Shown: positions 1 through 11,170 of the stretch, in pieces
Layout of the letters: every line of letters begins with the position of its first letter
Position numbering within the stretch: position 1 is the first letter of the stretch
Assembly (NCBI GenBank): GCA_028023455.1
Contig: JAQFVV010012416.1
Span: 6,119,594 to 6,183,593 of the forward strand
Length of the DNA stretch: 64,000 bases
Direction: 5' to 3'
DNA from: Epiperipatus broadwayi
Lineage: Eukaryota; Onychophora; Udeonychophora; Euonychophora; Peripatidae
Made by a program: the position numbers and the translations under genes
The notes under the pieces: model-generated
What the model was told of the DNA's origin: nothing
Database searches by the model: none
What the model saw: the letters and a program-made list of their open reading frames with translations, nothing else

Positions 1-387
1 AGATTTTTTATAATAAGGTAAAGTTATTTGAACTATTGAGTAGATATAGTATTTAATCTGAAAACATATATTAAACTTTTTATATATAAATCCTGTCATG
101 TAATGAGAAATATATCTGTACATAGTTATTTCATATCTATTGTTTTTATTAATTTTTATCTTTATTAAATATTTCATTATTAAAAATCTAGTCTTAGTTC
201 TTTATTCTCAATTCAATATTTCTTCTATATCTATTAGTAATGATTTTGAGGTTAAATATTCTTAATTTCATGATTTTATAAACCAATGGATTTTGTATTT
301 TTACTGACAAATTCAACAACCAGACTAGAAAGTCTACAGAACATTGTTCTAACTTACTGTTTAATTACTTTATATGGAAAGAAAATG
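1..387. other. AT-rich stretch, nothing recognised
   Basis: No coding frame, repeat boundary or RNA gene could be supported. Sequence similar to RTE elements begins only near position 388. Confidence 0.5.
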
Positions 388-645
388 GACTAAGGTATTT
401 GTAGTTATCTTCTTGTAACTCATCATTATCAATCTTTATTTGCATCTATTGAGATAACCCATTGAACATTACTTTAGTATTTTTAATATTTACTTTTAAA
501 GCTACTTTCTTACTTTAACCTGATAACTCTTCCAACTTTTCCTGAGACTCTAAAGCATTATTTGCAAAAACAACTATATCATCTGAAAAATCTAGATGAC
601 TTAAATAATCTCCTTTTACTTTTATTCACTTAGCTTTCCATTTTA
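388..645 (-). pseudogene. RTE LINE reverse transcriptase fragment (inverted 5' part)
   Basis: Read on the minus strand, this fragment matches the reverse transcriptase region of the other RTE copies here, from the segment before the catalytic motif (WETKGVKVNG region) through the DD motif (degraded DFSDDIVVFANNA) to the KYLG motif. Several stops are present. The KYLG end lies at the left. The sense-strand continuation of the same protein (MDEINHRIKLGW) starts immediately to the right on the opposite strand. That arrangement is the 5' inversion left by twin priming during target-primed reverse transcription. Family assignment is confident from similarity to the copy at 43.9-46.8 kb. The inversion mechanism is inferred. 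Confidence 0.8.
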
Positions 646-1170
646 ATGGAGGGCATAATGGATGAAATTAATCATAGAATTAAACTTGGTTGGAGTGCTT
701 TTGGTAGAAATAACTTTATATTTAAAAGAAATATGCCTTTGTGTTTGAAAAGGAAAGTTTTTAATAAATGTGTTTTATCAGTTCTTACTTATGGATCTGA
801 AAGATGGACATTTAACAGAAGAGAAATACAGATAATTCAGACAACTTAAAGAAGTTTGGAGAAATGCATGTTAGGATTAACAAGAAAAGATTGAAAATGA
901 AATACATTGATAAGAGAACAAACAGACTGAAGTGGAGTTGGGCTGGACATATTTTTAGAAGAGATGATGATTAGATGGACAGTTGAAATCTTAATCTGGA
1001 TTTCAAGAAACTGTAAAAGACTCAGAAAGAGACCACATGTGAGATGGACTGATGAAATAAGAAAGTGTGCAGGGTGGTGTGGAGAAGAGAGGCTAGAGAC
1101 TGGAGAAGATGGATTGAACTTGGAAAGATCTTCATCCTGCAATAAATTAATAATGGTTAAAAATTATGAT
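646..1170 (+). pseudogene. RTE LINE C-terminal part and 3' end
   Basis: Sense-strand C-terminal end of an RTE-clade LINE. The first 67 residues carry the thumb-like region DEINHRIKLGWSAFGRN and the conserved LTYGSE motif. Further on, broken frames carry the WAGH and RPHVRWTDEIRKCAG tail typical of RTE proteins. Stops and frameshifts near 849 and 950 make it non-functional. The 3' end follows the usual line of decay (CTTCATCCTGCA, then AT-rich sequence), but the GAT-type tail seen in the copy ending at 46.8 kb has been lost. Together with 388-645 it forms one twin-primed, 5'-truncated insertion. Confidence 0.8.
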
Positions 1171-2150
1171 ATATATCAGAATGGTAGCATTATAAGAGCT
1201 AATAATTAATGAATGTATAGAACAATAAAGTCATACAATTGATACAATTGGTCCAAGTTCAAAAAGGGCATAGAAATTGAAGCAACAAAATCATGTAATA
1301 AATAAAATAATAAAAGATTGAGAGTTCTTACTATAGCAATTTATACAATTATTATAAAAAAAGTATAATATTAAATAGTATATAGTACGAAACATATATG
1401 TGCATATAAAAAAAATTCTACTTATATGCAAGTAAATAATGAAATGTTTTACCAGTTAAACATTAGTTTATAGATTCTGAGTTATTTGAACAGGTTTGGG
1501 GATTTGAATCAAATTTTTTGTTAAAGTTAAGATTAAGTAAAAATAATTAAAAGACTATAAAGCAATAATAATTAAAACTATAATATTTATTATAAATTTA
1601 AAAAAAAAAGAATTTGCATTGATTTTTAATGGAGAACAGTTTGATGAAATTTTTAAAAAAAAACCGTTTATCATTTATACATTTTAAATAAATCTCTCAA
1701 CACAATTTTTGACAAATGAATATTGTTAAAATTAATATATAATTAGAATTGCATATTTATTAAATAAATTTTTTGCTTGATTATAAAGTTAAAAATTTAT
1801 TTTTTATTTTATTTTAATAATTCATTTATATACAGATTGTATTAAGATTGAAGAATCAATTTCAGAAATTTCACCTTTTATAAATTAAAATGTTCAAATT
1901 AAAAAAATATGATCGTGTTCACACTGTTTCTTTTGTGTCCAATTACCGTCAGTTAAACAAATCAATATACTTTTGAAAAAGAACTACATTTTCAATTTTA
2001 ACAACACAAAATATTACATGGAAAAATGGTATATAAAAATAACACCAATTAATTGCAATTGAATCAGTTGAAGATGAAACTAGTTATGAGAGAAAGAATG
2101 AACCCAGTTTTTGAAGGCATTGAATATATATAAATTCCTCAAAGAACTAT
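1171..2150. other. AT-rich stretch, nothing recognised
   Basis: Homopolymer-rich AT sequence with short poly-A runs. No coding frame or repeat family could be assigned. Confidence 0.5.
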
Positions 2151-2154
2151 CAAA

Positions 2155-2610
2155 AATTACTAATAATAATGTGAAAGGCTAAAACCTTTGACAGAAGTGC
2201 CTTAGCTTATGTTACAGCCAATCAGATGTAATAATGACTGCATGTGGAACTCTCAATTCAAGAACACAAGCCAGAACTATGAGAAAAAGATGGGACCCAC
2301 CTTCTTCTCTACCTAAATTTATATATAAATAAGCCAGACTCAAGCATTCTGAACTAAAAATGTAAAGCTTAAAACACCTTCACATTTAATTCACTAAATC
2401 TTATATATAAATAAACAATGTGAAATCTTTCGATTTACAACAAAGCAATTTTCAAATCAAATGAAATGATAGTAACAAATGGAAATATGTTAAATTTATT
2501 AAGCGCTAGCAGATGATCTAATAATAACGTGAAAGGCTAAAACCTTCGACAGCCTTTCACATTATTATTAGATCATCTGCTAGCACTTAATATATTTAAT
2601 ATATTTACAA
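2155..2610. repeat. Small foldback repeat with repeated GTGAAAGGCTAAAACCTT motif
   Basis: The motif GTGAAAGGCTAAAACCTT occurs near 2171 and again near 2528. Around the second occurrence there is an almost perfect hairpin. The left arm, about 2500-2539, contains GCTAGCAGATGATCTAATAA. The right arm, about 2551-2590, contains its reverse complement, with a spacer of roughly a dozen bases. It probably belongs to a short foldback family, but no target-site duplication was found. Confidence 0.65.
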
Positions 2611-3606
2611 AAATTACTGTAAAATACAAAACAAGATCAACTCTATTGATAAAATAAAGCTAAACCAGCACTGGAAAATTTGTAAGATATCTTATCTTTT
2701 TTAGTTCCAGATATGGAAAATATATTCACCATTTATTAATATTATAAAATGATATGTTAAGCACAAACCTTAATTGAATTACCACCTGCTATCTGGAAAT
2801 ATAGTAATTAGCAGAGTAGTAAATATGTTTTCCTGTTGCCTGCCCTGCAAAATAAAATAAATCCCTGAATTGGCTGTCCCTCTGCCAACAAAAGCATTGT
2901 ATAAAACTGAAAGTTGGCACAAACATTAATATGAAAATAATGCCATGAAAAAAAAAATCCATAGATGTTAAAATTTAGAAATGCTACTGATTTAGAAGTA
3001 CAGCTGTGAAGAAAAATAACATTTGGAATAAAAAAAATACTTAAACAATAATATTTTAAACACTATCAAAAGGGCACTTTCTAAGTCAGTCTATGCATAG
3101 TAGGTAAAAAAGATGATAATATTAAAAGTAGTACTAAAGGGTGACACTAGGAAGAACTTTATTTAAATTATATTTTTGAATCCTCTGTAATTGTAGTTAA
3201 TTTAAAATGTTTCAATGAAGTAGCATTTAATTTAGTTTAGTTTTTATTAACTAGAGATTAAAGGCCAGGTGTTTGAGATTAGATGATTCTTGAAGTGTTA
3301 TGTATAAAGAATAAAAACTTGTGATTGTAATATGATATGGGTTTCAACACTGGAGGTGGAGATATCAACCTGTTTCAGATATTGGGACATGGTTACCTTT
3401 TTGCCTTAATGCTAATAGCAATTGGATTATTCTATAGATCCATTATTACAAGTCTTGTATAGTTGTCATTAATTGAAATATAAATTATTTTTTTATCTTT
3501 TTTTATTTTTATAATGTACTTAAAAATTTATTTCAATTTTTATTTTAATAATTCACTACTTTGAAAACTTAATTGAAATATGCTTTCATTGATATTTTTT
3601 TAATAT
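2611..3606. other. AT-rich stretch, nothing recognised
   Basis: No convincing coding frame, RNA gene or repeat family between the foldback repeat and the CTT microsatellite. Confidence 0.5.
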
Positions 3607-4151
3607 CTTCTTCTTCTTCTTCTTCTTCTTCTTCTTCTTCTTCTTCTTCTTCTTCTTCTTCTTCTTCTTCTTCTTCTTCTTCTTCTTCTTCTTCTTCTTC
3701 TTCTTCTTCTTCTTCTTCTTCTTCTTCTTCTTCTTCTTCTTCTTCTTCTTCTTCTTCTTCTTCTTCTTCTTCTTCTTCTTCTTCTTCTTCTTCTTCTTCT
3801 TCTTCTTCTTCTTCTTCTTCTTCTTCTTCTTCTTCTTCTTCTTCTTCTTCTTCTTCTTCTTCTTCTTCTTCTTCTTCTTCTTCTTCTTCTTCTTCTTCTT
3901 CTTCTTCTTCTTCTTCTTCTTCTTCTTCTTCTTCTTCTTCTTCTTCTTCTTCTTCTTCTTCTTCTTCTTCTTCTTCTTCTTCTTCTTCTTCTTCTTCTTC
4001 TTCTTCTTCTTCTTCTTCTTCTTCTTCTTCTTCTTCTTCTTCTTCTTCTTCTTCTTCTTCTTCTTCTTCTTCTTCTTCTTCTTCTTCTTCTTCTTCTTCT
4101 TCTTCTTCTTCTTCTTCTTCTTCTTCTTCTTCTTCTTCTTCTTCTTCTTCT

Positions 4152-4173
<22 letters not shown>
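3607..4173. repeat. Pure (CTT)n / (GAA)n microsatellite, about 189 units
   Basis: An uninterrupted trinucleotide tract of about 567 bp, polypyrimidine on the plus strand. The poly-serine reading frame across it is an artefact. (GAA)n:(TTC)n tracts of this size are known to form triplex DNA and to impede replication and transcription. Whether this one does so is inference. The exact copy number may be limited by read length or assembly. Confidence 0.98.
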
Positions 4174-4185
<12 letters not shown>

Positions 4186-4262
4186 TCTTCTTCTTTTTCT
4201 TCTTCTTTTTTCTTTCTTCTTCTTTTTATTATTATTAGTAGTAGTAGTAGTAGTAGTAGTAT
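4174..4262. repeat. Degenerate TTC tract followed by (ATT) and (TAG) triplets
   Basis: The pure CTT array ends in an interrupted pyrimidine tract (TTTCTTC variants). Three ATT triplets and about eight TAG/AGT triplets follow, ending at about 4262. This decayed edge suggests the microsatellite grew from one side. Confidence 0.9.
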
Positions 4263-4971
4263 TAATTCTTTTTAAAATACTTATTTAATTACATAAATTA
4301 ATTCATGGGCCATTATTTTGAAATATGGTAAATAATTTACATTGTTTAAGGTAAATTAATGTGTGTGGTTTATTTAGCTAATACAGACATATATTTATAA
4401 ACCTTTAAATAAAAAAGAATCGTTTATTAATTTAATTACTTCATATACCAATCTTCATAAATTAAAAATGTGGTAAATCTATTGTAAGGTTAGGAAATCA
4501 TTGGATATTATTATGCTAATAGTGTTATGGTCACTAAGATAACAAATAAACAAAAATCAGTCTGTGAATGTGATTTTATCATAAGCTCATAGTAGATGGC
4601 TCTGAAGGAGAGTGAGTAAAGTGGATTATTACTTCTAAAGCAAATGCTAAACGTAAACCGAGAAAGTCATGCAATGATTTGTTGACATAAATTAAAATTG
4701 AATTTATATTTTTTTCCAGGAAAAAATTGTACAATGATAAGTAAAATTAGAATAGATCTTCATACCTCAGTGCATGTAATAATTTGTAATAATAGCATTA
4801 ATAAATATTCTCCATTCTATTCACATCAATGTTATGTTTGCAAATTTAATCTAACATGAAGAAAATGCCACTTTGATATAAACAACATAGAGGAAACTTA
4901 TCAGACTTATTATTATACTTATACGTATTATAATAATGTTTTCATACTCTGCCATTCTCAATATTAATGCC
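4263..4971. other. AT-rich stretch, nothing recognised
   Basis: No gene or repeat family could be supported. Confidence 0.5.
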
Positions 4972-5138
4972 AAATAATAATCTTACAGAGTTTAAATATA
5001 AAATTTTAACAATATTTATTGCAGCAAGTATATTTTTGACATTTTCATGTCTATGAATATGATGTGAAAATGTCAAAAGTATACATGGTACAATAAATAT
5101 TATTAAAATTTTATATTTAAACTCTGTAGGTATTATTT
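4972..5138. repeat. Hairpin (inverted repeat), about 75 bp arms
   Basis: The left arm (4972-5046, containing ACAGAGTTTAAATATAAAAT) is mirrored by the right arm (5066-5138) around a spacer of about 19 bp. The arms match along nearly their whole length with a few differences and small gaps. The short frames across it are only products of the palindrome. Confidence 0.85.
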
Positions 5139-5922
5139 TACACATATAATATTTGAATACAAGTATAATGTATATACTGAACTTTTAGATGTAATTAGAT
5201 GTGTTCAAATCTCTACTAATTATACATATTATATTTATATTAGATATTGGGAATGTGTTTGAATTAATTCCCAATATCACTGCTGTTATAGATAGGTGAG
5301 ATTTCTTCTACCCACAGCATATAACAAATCTATCGGTAAAAGAAATGATGCCCATCATTATACTGGCCTCTTTTACTGTCTCAAATACATAGGCTATAAA
5401 GAATGAATTTTTATATTAATTAAGAAATTTATTTCTAAATTTTCAACTTAATTGATATTTAGAAACAAAATTTCTAATTGATAAAAGAAATCATTTCTTC
5501 TAGCCTAGGTGTTGAGATAGAAGCAAGTATAAGGACAGGTATCATTCCTTTTACTGATGGAGTAATATATTGTGCCTAAAAGGCACATTTGAGTTATCTA
5601 TATTAAAACTAATCCAAACATGTATAAAAACCTATTGACAGCATTCCTAATTAATATTCTCTTATAAATTGAAAATTACTCAGATTTGCTACTGTAAAGT
5701 TATTTGTATATTTAAAATTTGTTCCTATTGATCCGGTGTTTTAATTATAGTTTATAATTTTAAATAGATGTTTAGAAAGAGGTTATCTTTCTCTCCTTTT
5801 TAAAAAACTTTATGCTTTGTTTTAATAGGAGATAGATATACTGGTTATATAATTAGCATAGGTTGTAGTACTATTTATTAGTTAATAAAGATGTCTGCCT
5901 AGCATTATGCATTGGGATGTTT

Positions 5923-5924
<2 letters not shown>
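5139..5924. other. AT-rich stretch with short hairpins
   Basis: A short inverted repeat, GATATTGGGAAT / ATTCCCAATATC, lies around 5245-5278, and another AAATTT-type hairpin around 5420-5480. No gene was seen. Confidence 0.5.

Positions 5925-6006
<82 letters not shown>
5925..6006. repeat. (TA)n microsatellite with TTATTTATT interruption
   Basis: Two runs of TA dinucleotides separated by GTTATTTATT. The TA runs can extrude as cruciforms. There is no coding content. Confidence 0.95.
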
Positions 6007-6010
<4 letters not shown>

Positions 6011-6800
6011 CGAAATAAACTAGCTACTACATAAACAAATGTCAAATCTTTTCATCAATTATCAAAACTAATTACATATAGATAGAAAATGGAAATCATA
6101 TATATATATACTGAATAGAAAAAGATGACGAATTCTTCTGATATCTTATTGTTTAAGCATAATAATAAAAATATAATTAGTTTATAATAAACTAAAGGTC
6201 AGCATTTCAAGCTAATGTACATGTGCTTTTTTATAAATGTTAATAATAAATGAATACTTTCATTTCCAACACAAGATAAAGTTTTTGTGAAAGAATAGAA
6301 TGAATCTACCTATTCTTTCAACCCAAATGCTTAAGTATGGGCAAATCTTAAGCACTGGAAATGAAAGCATGAAGATAAACCAATCACTTTAAATTACTCT
6401 TTACCATGTCTGTTGGCCAATAACTAGATCATTGCTAGGATCCTCCATCATTTTTGATTTACATACTCAAAGTATGACCTCAATGAAATAATGTTGATAA
6501 ACTGATTATATTTCCCCAACAATATTCACACTTATTAATTCACCCGGAATGACCACAAAAATAATATATTGGTTAACACAAATTAGCTTTATTTGTTTTT
6601 GACAATACAAATGGTTCTTCTTCAACTCAGTTCCAATTTCATCTAAAGAGATGATCTTTCTTACATTATCATTTCTTAAAGATATGTTTTATCGTAATTA
6701 AATTATCCACAGACTAACACAATTTGGAAGCCCTTGGAAAATGACTAATCATTATATAATTCTTCTGTGGATATATGTGGGTATGCTTTACAAAGTGGCT
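6007..6800. other. AT-rich stretch, nothing firm
   Basis: A weak inverted similarity (TTTCATTTCC ... GGAAATGAAA) spans about 6258-6366. No gene or classified repeat was identified. Confidence 0.45.
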
Positions 6801-7133
6801 TTCTTTTCTTATTGGCTGCACTTTCAATGATGAGCACCATAATCTTATCTCTCATGTTTCATATGGATGCTGTTTTATTTGTAATCCCTCTTAATTTGCA
6901 TAATATGCAAATCAGTTCAGAAAAGTAAAAGAAGTTTGGCTTATAGCCAACCACAAAAACATAATAAATAAAAGAGAGAACAGCATTCAATTATCATGTA
7001 GATGTAATATTTAAATGAACTGATTTTCATATTATGCATAATTAAGAGGGATTATATGTAAAGCAGCAGTGACATGAAACATGAGAGCTAATTATAGTGT
7101 TTGTTACTGAAAGTGCATTCAATAAGAAAAGAA
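6801..7133. repeat. Palindromic repeat, about 115 bp arms, unclassified
   Basis: The left arm (about 6801-6920) contains AATCCCTCTTAATTTGCATA. The right arm (about 7017-7133) contains its diverged reverse complement, and both end in TTTCTTTTCTTATTG and its complement. The central spacer is about 95 bp. The arms have diverged by several substitutions, so this is an older inverted dimer than the one at 22.6 kb. Confidence 0.8.
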
Positions 7134-7140
7134 ATAAAAA

Positions 7141-7485
7141 CTTTAAACTAAACTTTTCAAATACAAACAACTTGTTAGTAGTAACACACAAATAGGAAAC
7201 ACAGATTAATAATGATACAATGTTTTGGCTAGTATTATTCTCTACACTTCTTCAAATGTTTCTGGCCTGATCAACTTTAGTTAGTTTAGTAGTCAGGCCA
7301 GCAACACCTGATGAAGAGTGAAGAATAATACTATTCAAAACATTGTGTCAAGCAAGTTGTTTGTATTTGAAAAGTTTAAATAAAGTTTAAGATTGATCAT
7401 ACATTCAACATTTACTGCTAGATGATGGAAATAGTCCAACATATTATCATATCTAATATACCATCAACACAAACTTTCAGGAAAA
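7141..7485. mobile_element. R2 SINE-like element, inverted dimer lacking tRNA-like heads
   Basis: An antisense arm (from 7141, CTTTAAACTAAACTTTTCAA) meets a sense arm ending near 7411, and the R2 tail (CCATCAACACAAACTTTCAGG) continues to about 7485. The sense arm contains CTGATGAAGAG...ATTCAAAAC, a degenerate hammerhead-like core. Compared with the copy at 22.6 kb, the tRNA-like heads at the centre have been lost and only a short AGTTAGTTTAGTAGTC spacer remains. It is non-coding and non-autonomous. Confidence 0.8.
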
Positions 7486-7518
7486 AATAAGAAATAAAAC
7501 TGTTTACCAAACATATAT

Positions 7519-7742
7519 CTATTAAAATAGGCAAAAGTCTCTATATGTATTATTACTCAGTACAAGCCAGAGTAATCAATGGATACCAGAAGGCTTGTGC
7601 AGAAAATTCCCATCTAGTGCCTACTGATCCAATATCCCCAGACTAGTTTCTGGCTTGTGGCCTTTGTCAGTGAGGATCCTTGGATGAGAGTATCTATTTT
7701 AATAAAGAGCAAGCATAAGAAATAGTGATCACGTAATGTTTA
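7519..7742 (-). mobile_element. R1 repeat copy
   Basis: Member of the R1 family. On the minus strand it contains CACTAGATGGG, GGGGATATTGGATCAGTAGG, a degraded core around ACAAAGGCCACAAGCC, and the conserved terminus ACGTGATCACTATTTCTTAT. No clear target-site duplication was found for this copy. Confidence 0.75.
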
Positions 7743-9954
7743 TTGGCATATATATATATATTAAAGAATTACATATACAAGTGAAACAAAAATTAATCGC
7801 ATGGATTTAAAAAAGTATGTATGCAACCAAGTTGAGAATTGATTAAAAAATCGATGTAACTAATGCTCCCTAATTTTTGCAATAAAAACTTTAATAAAAT
7901 AACATTATGAAAATGACAAGGAAATTTGAAACATATACAAAATCCTGTTGCATCCCATACAAATATATAAATCGTCTTTATGCCATGCATATCTGTGAAT
8001 AGATAAGTTATTCTTAATACTAATATAAAATGAAATACTAAATCAGATTTTAAATATGTTTATTAAATTATTAGCATTCAAGTATATTTTCAAAGCTTTC
8101 ACATCATATTTATGGTTCTGTTTAAAAGAAAACACTTTTTGCTGATTATTTGTTCACTGATTCATTATGTGTTTAATTTTTGAAATAGTTCATGCCTCTT
8201 TGATTTTTTGCTTGTGATCATTTCTCTTATCACACATTATTTTAACATGGCTTGGATTAAACTATGGTCATGTGTCTTTTCATGATTATAAAAGACTGAT
8301 GTATTAGTGGTATCAGATTTTGTTTGTGAATTTCTATTCATCAGAAAATGCTACATCTTTCCTATATTAAGATTTGCTTTTATATCACCATAGTATGTAT
8401 ATGTAGACAGATCTTTTCGCAACCTATGGCAACCACATTAAGTCAATCCAATGTTTGTATTTTATCCTTCATGATATTGATAGGTATAAGTTAATGGCCA
8501 TTCTAAATCCCACAAAATCTGTCTGAGCAAATCTGTACTATTTTGTTATTCATGTATGATAAACATGGTATGGTGATCCAGTTATTATTTTTATGGTCAG
8601 TTTTTTTTTTGCTACTTTTGTTTTGAATTTGCATGTATTGGTGTATATGCATTCTGTTGTATCCTGCTTTTGTCAAATCAGCTATGTATGATACTATATT
8701 CTTACTTCTGTATGATTAGTGGGAATATCTACAATATATTAATTATCCTTGTTGCATATACTTCTGGCTGAATCTACTACCTTATTTAACTTTTTACAAC
8801 CTTATCAAAGATGTACACATTCACTACACATGATTACTTGTTAATTATGCAAGAGGGGTTTAGGAGATATCTATTTAAATTTAAATTTCACATTATTTAG
8901 TATATCATTAAAAAATATTTTTTAAAAATACAATATTGAAAATAAAATAAAATTAATGATGAAAAGTTTGCAAATTGAATCTTATTATCAATTGAACATT
9001 AGCATATTAAAATATTTTGGTTAGCCACAATCATTAAAGATTTTGAATTATAATTTAAGTCATGCTTCCTAGCAGAATCTAAACAGGCAACAACCTGGTG
9101 GTATTACCTCTGGTATTTTTCCCATTTTTAAAATTTTTACTGTGAATGGTTTTATTTTGAGAAACATACATTCGACTGTGGTCAAAATAATTTTTACAAG
9201 AATCAATGTTTCTAGTTCAAATGTCTTTCTTCCAAGTGTCCCCTCCCCCCATCTTAAATGTACTTCTATGTCAGAAGATTGTTGAACTTCATTTTTTATG
9301 GATTTAATTTATTTCATATCATTTTTATATTAATACTTTCATTGAATTTCAGTTTTTCCACAGCTTTTCCATGAATAGATGGGCTACCAACTTAGGGACA
9401 TATTTCATATTTTAGCGCAGATATTAAATAAGATGTAAGATGTTTTAGTCTCTATAATCACTTTTACACCTATGGTTATATTTACCAAATAGTAAATGGC
9501 AACATGACTAATATTTGAAATTAGGTTGCATCTTTATAATATTCATCATGGTGAATAAATTTCATCATAGCAGACATTGAAAAATGATAATGATAACATG
9601 ATTTTACATACTATCTTAGTTTTATTTCACTTATTAGCTTCTTTTTTTTTTCTTCAGATACTTCTAATTGTTTGAGAAAGTTATATATTTGATGCCATCA
9701 AACACCAATCTTTTTTTCAGACAAGTAGCAATTAATTTTTTCTTCAACTGAGTCGACTCCAACCATGACTAACGACATTGTTTTTTGACTCCTTACATTC
9801 ACACTATTTTCCTACATGATAATTTTTTTTGGTTCATTTAATTAATAAACTGTGTACAGAAAAAAAAAACAGTTTAATTGCAATTACATTTTTTCCATCT
9901 TTGAATAACATTTTAATTTATGGAATTGAAATCAACATTAAAATTTCCTTTAAA
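7743..9954. other. AT-rich stretch, nothing recognised
   Basis: About 2.2 kb with only short, unconvincing frames. A C-rich patch (CCCCTCCCCCC) lies near 9240. The 65-residue frame on the minus strand near 7793-7990 shows no recognisable motif and is not called. Confidence 0.5.
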
Positions 9955-10375
9955 ACACCATACGACCACTATTTCTTAGCTTACACAATCTATTAAAACA
10001 GTTGCAACTCTCTCTATACATTAGCACCACTCAGTGCAAGCCATAACAAACAATGGATGCTAGAAAATTTATGCATTAAAATTCCTATTTAGTTCATACT
10101 TCATCCAATATCCCCAGACTAGTAGCTAGCTTATAGATTTCAACATTGAGAAGTCTTGGATCTGAGAAAAAGATAAAAGGTAATTTCTGGAGGGTTGCAT
10201 TAAATCCAAAGATTTAGGCACAGTGCTTCCAGATCTAGGGCCACTCACTGATGAAAGCCAGTCTGCAGATATTGGATGAGTAGGCACTAGATAGGAATTT
10301 TGATGCATAAACCTTGTGGCATTTATTGATTACAATGGCTTGCACTAGATGGCACTAGGTGTGCAAAGTTTGCTA
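9955..10375. mobile_element. R1 repeat copy, inverted dimer
   Basis: Antisense R1 sequence (ACCACTCAGTGCAAGCC, then CCAATATCCCCAGACTAGTA) is followed, after a body piece with AGATTTAGGCACAGTGCT, by sense R1 sequence (GGATGAGTAGGCACTAGATA, GGCTTGCACTAGATGGC). The sense half contains TCACTGATGAAAGCCAG, a partial CTGATGA core. The inward-facing heads and outward tails are the same arrangement as in the R1 copy at 16.5-17.3 kb. Confidence 0.8.
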
Positions 10376-10585
10376 CTGTTTTTCTTAAATTATCTTTACA
10401 TAAATTAATTATTAAAATAAAGAAAAATAAATTCTTTACTTTACTAAAAGCAAAAGAAATCATTTCATAAAGTTAAATTTTTGATCTATGCATTAATTTC
10501 AATAACATTTAATTGCATAAAATTGTATTTGAGATATTTATGAAAATGAAATACATTGCAGTTTTTACTTCATATTAATAACTCT

Positions 10586-11170
10586 TTAAAATTTAATGAT
10601 TGTTTTGTTATGTAGGGATACCCAGAGTGCATAGTATGCTAAAATCTCTGAAACAATGGATTTAAAAATTGATGCTCTTGTAATTTCATATAATTTAAGT
10701 GAAAAAAAAATACTTATTTTATCTTCAATTTTTATAATAATTAATTTATTTAAGTAAGAGTTCATCTTTGTCTTGGACATATATAATAGTATGCCCAAGA
10801 AGTTTGATGGCATTTTTTTACCAATAGCTAACTGCCAGGTTGCAGACATTATTGGTTGAAAAACTGAGCCGGTTTCAGACTGAAAATTTTCTAAGATATT
10901 CATCACAACTTGGATATTATAGCTGTTTTGAAATATTATTATAATATCATCAATGAGTAACCGCCACCTGCAATTCCAAGTGTGGAAGATAAAGGCCGGG
11001 AACGAGATTCTCAATCTTATGAGAGGTTCTATATAAACAGCAAACAGAAGAGCCAACAAGGGGGAATCCTGTGGAATACCCCTCTTAGGGATAAAAAGTT
11101 CAGATCTTCTCATAAAGTTTTTAAGAGAGATTCTACTATTTTTAATATAATTTTCAACTGCATTCACCAA
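10586..11170 (-). pseudogene. L1/Tx1-like LINE reverse transcriptase fragment (inverted part)
   Basis: A 194-residue minus-strand frame containing FIPKRGIPQDSPLLALLFAV (motif B, normally RQG.PLSPLLF) followed by YIEPLIRLRI, LLIDDIIIIFQN (a degraded YADD box) and a region ending YYALWVSLHNKTIIKF. The YIEPLI after motif B resembles L1/Tx1-type LINEs. The YADD box reads IDDI, so the copy is inactive. The element continues on the opposite strand from 11171, at the protein position where this fragment's left end stops, which fits a twin-priming inversion. The clade is uncertain. Confidence 0.75.

Noticed and set aside
3573-4238. 221-residue poly-serine reading frame
   Set aside because: It is the translation of the pure CTT microsatellite. 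No real gene signals are present.
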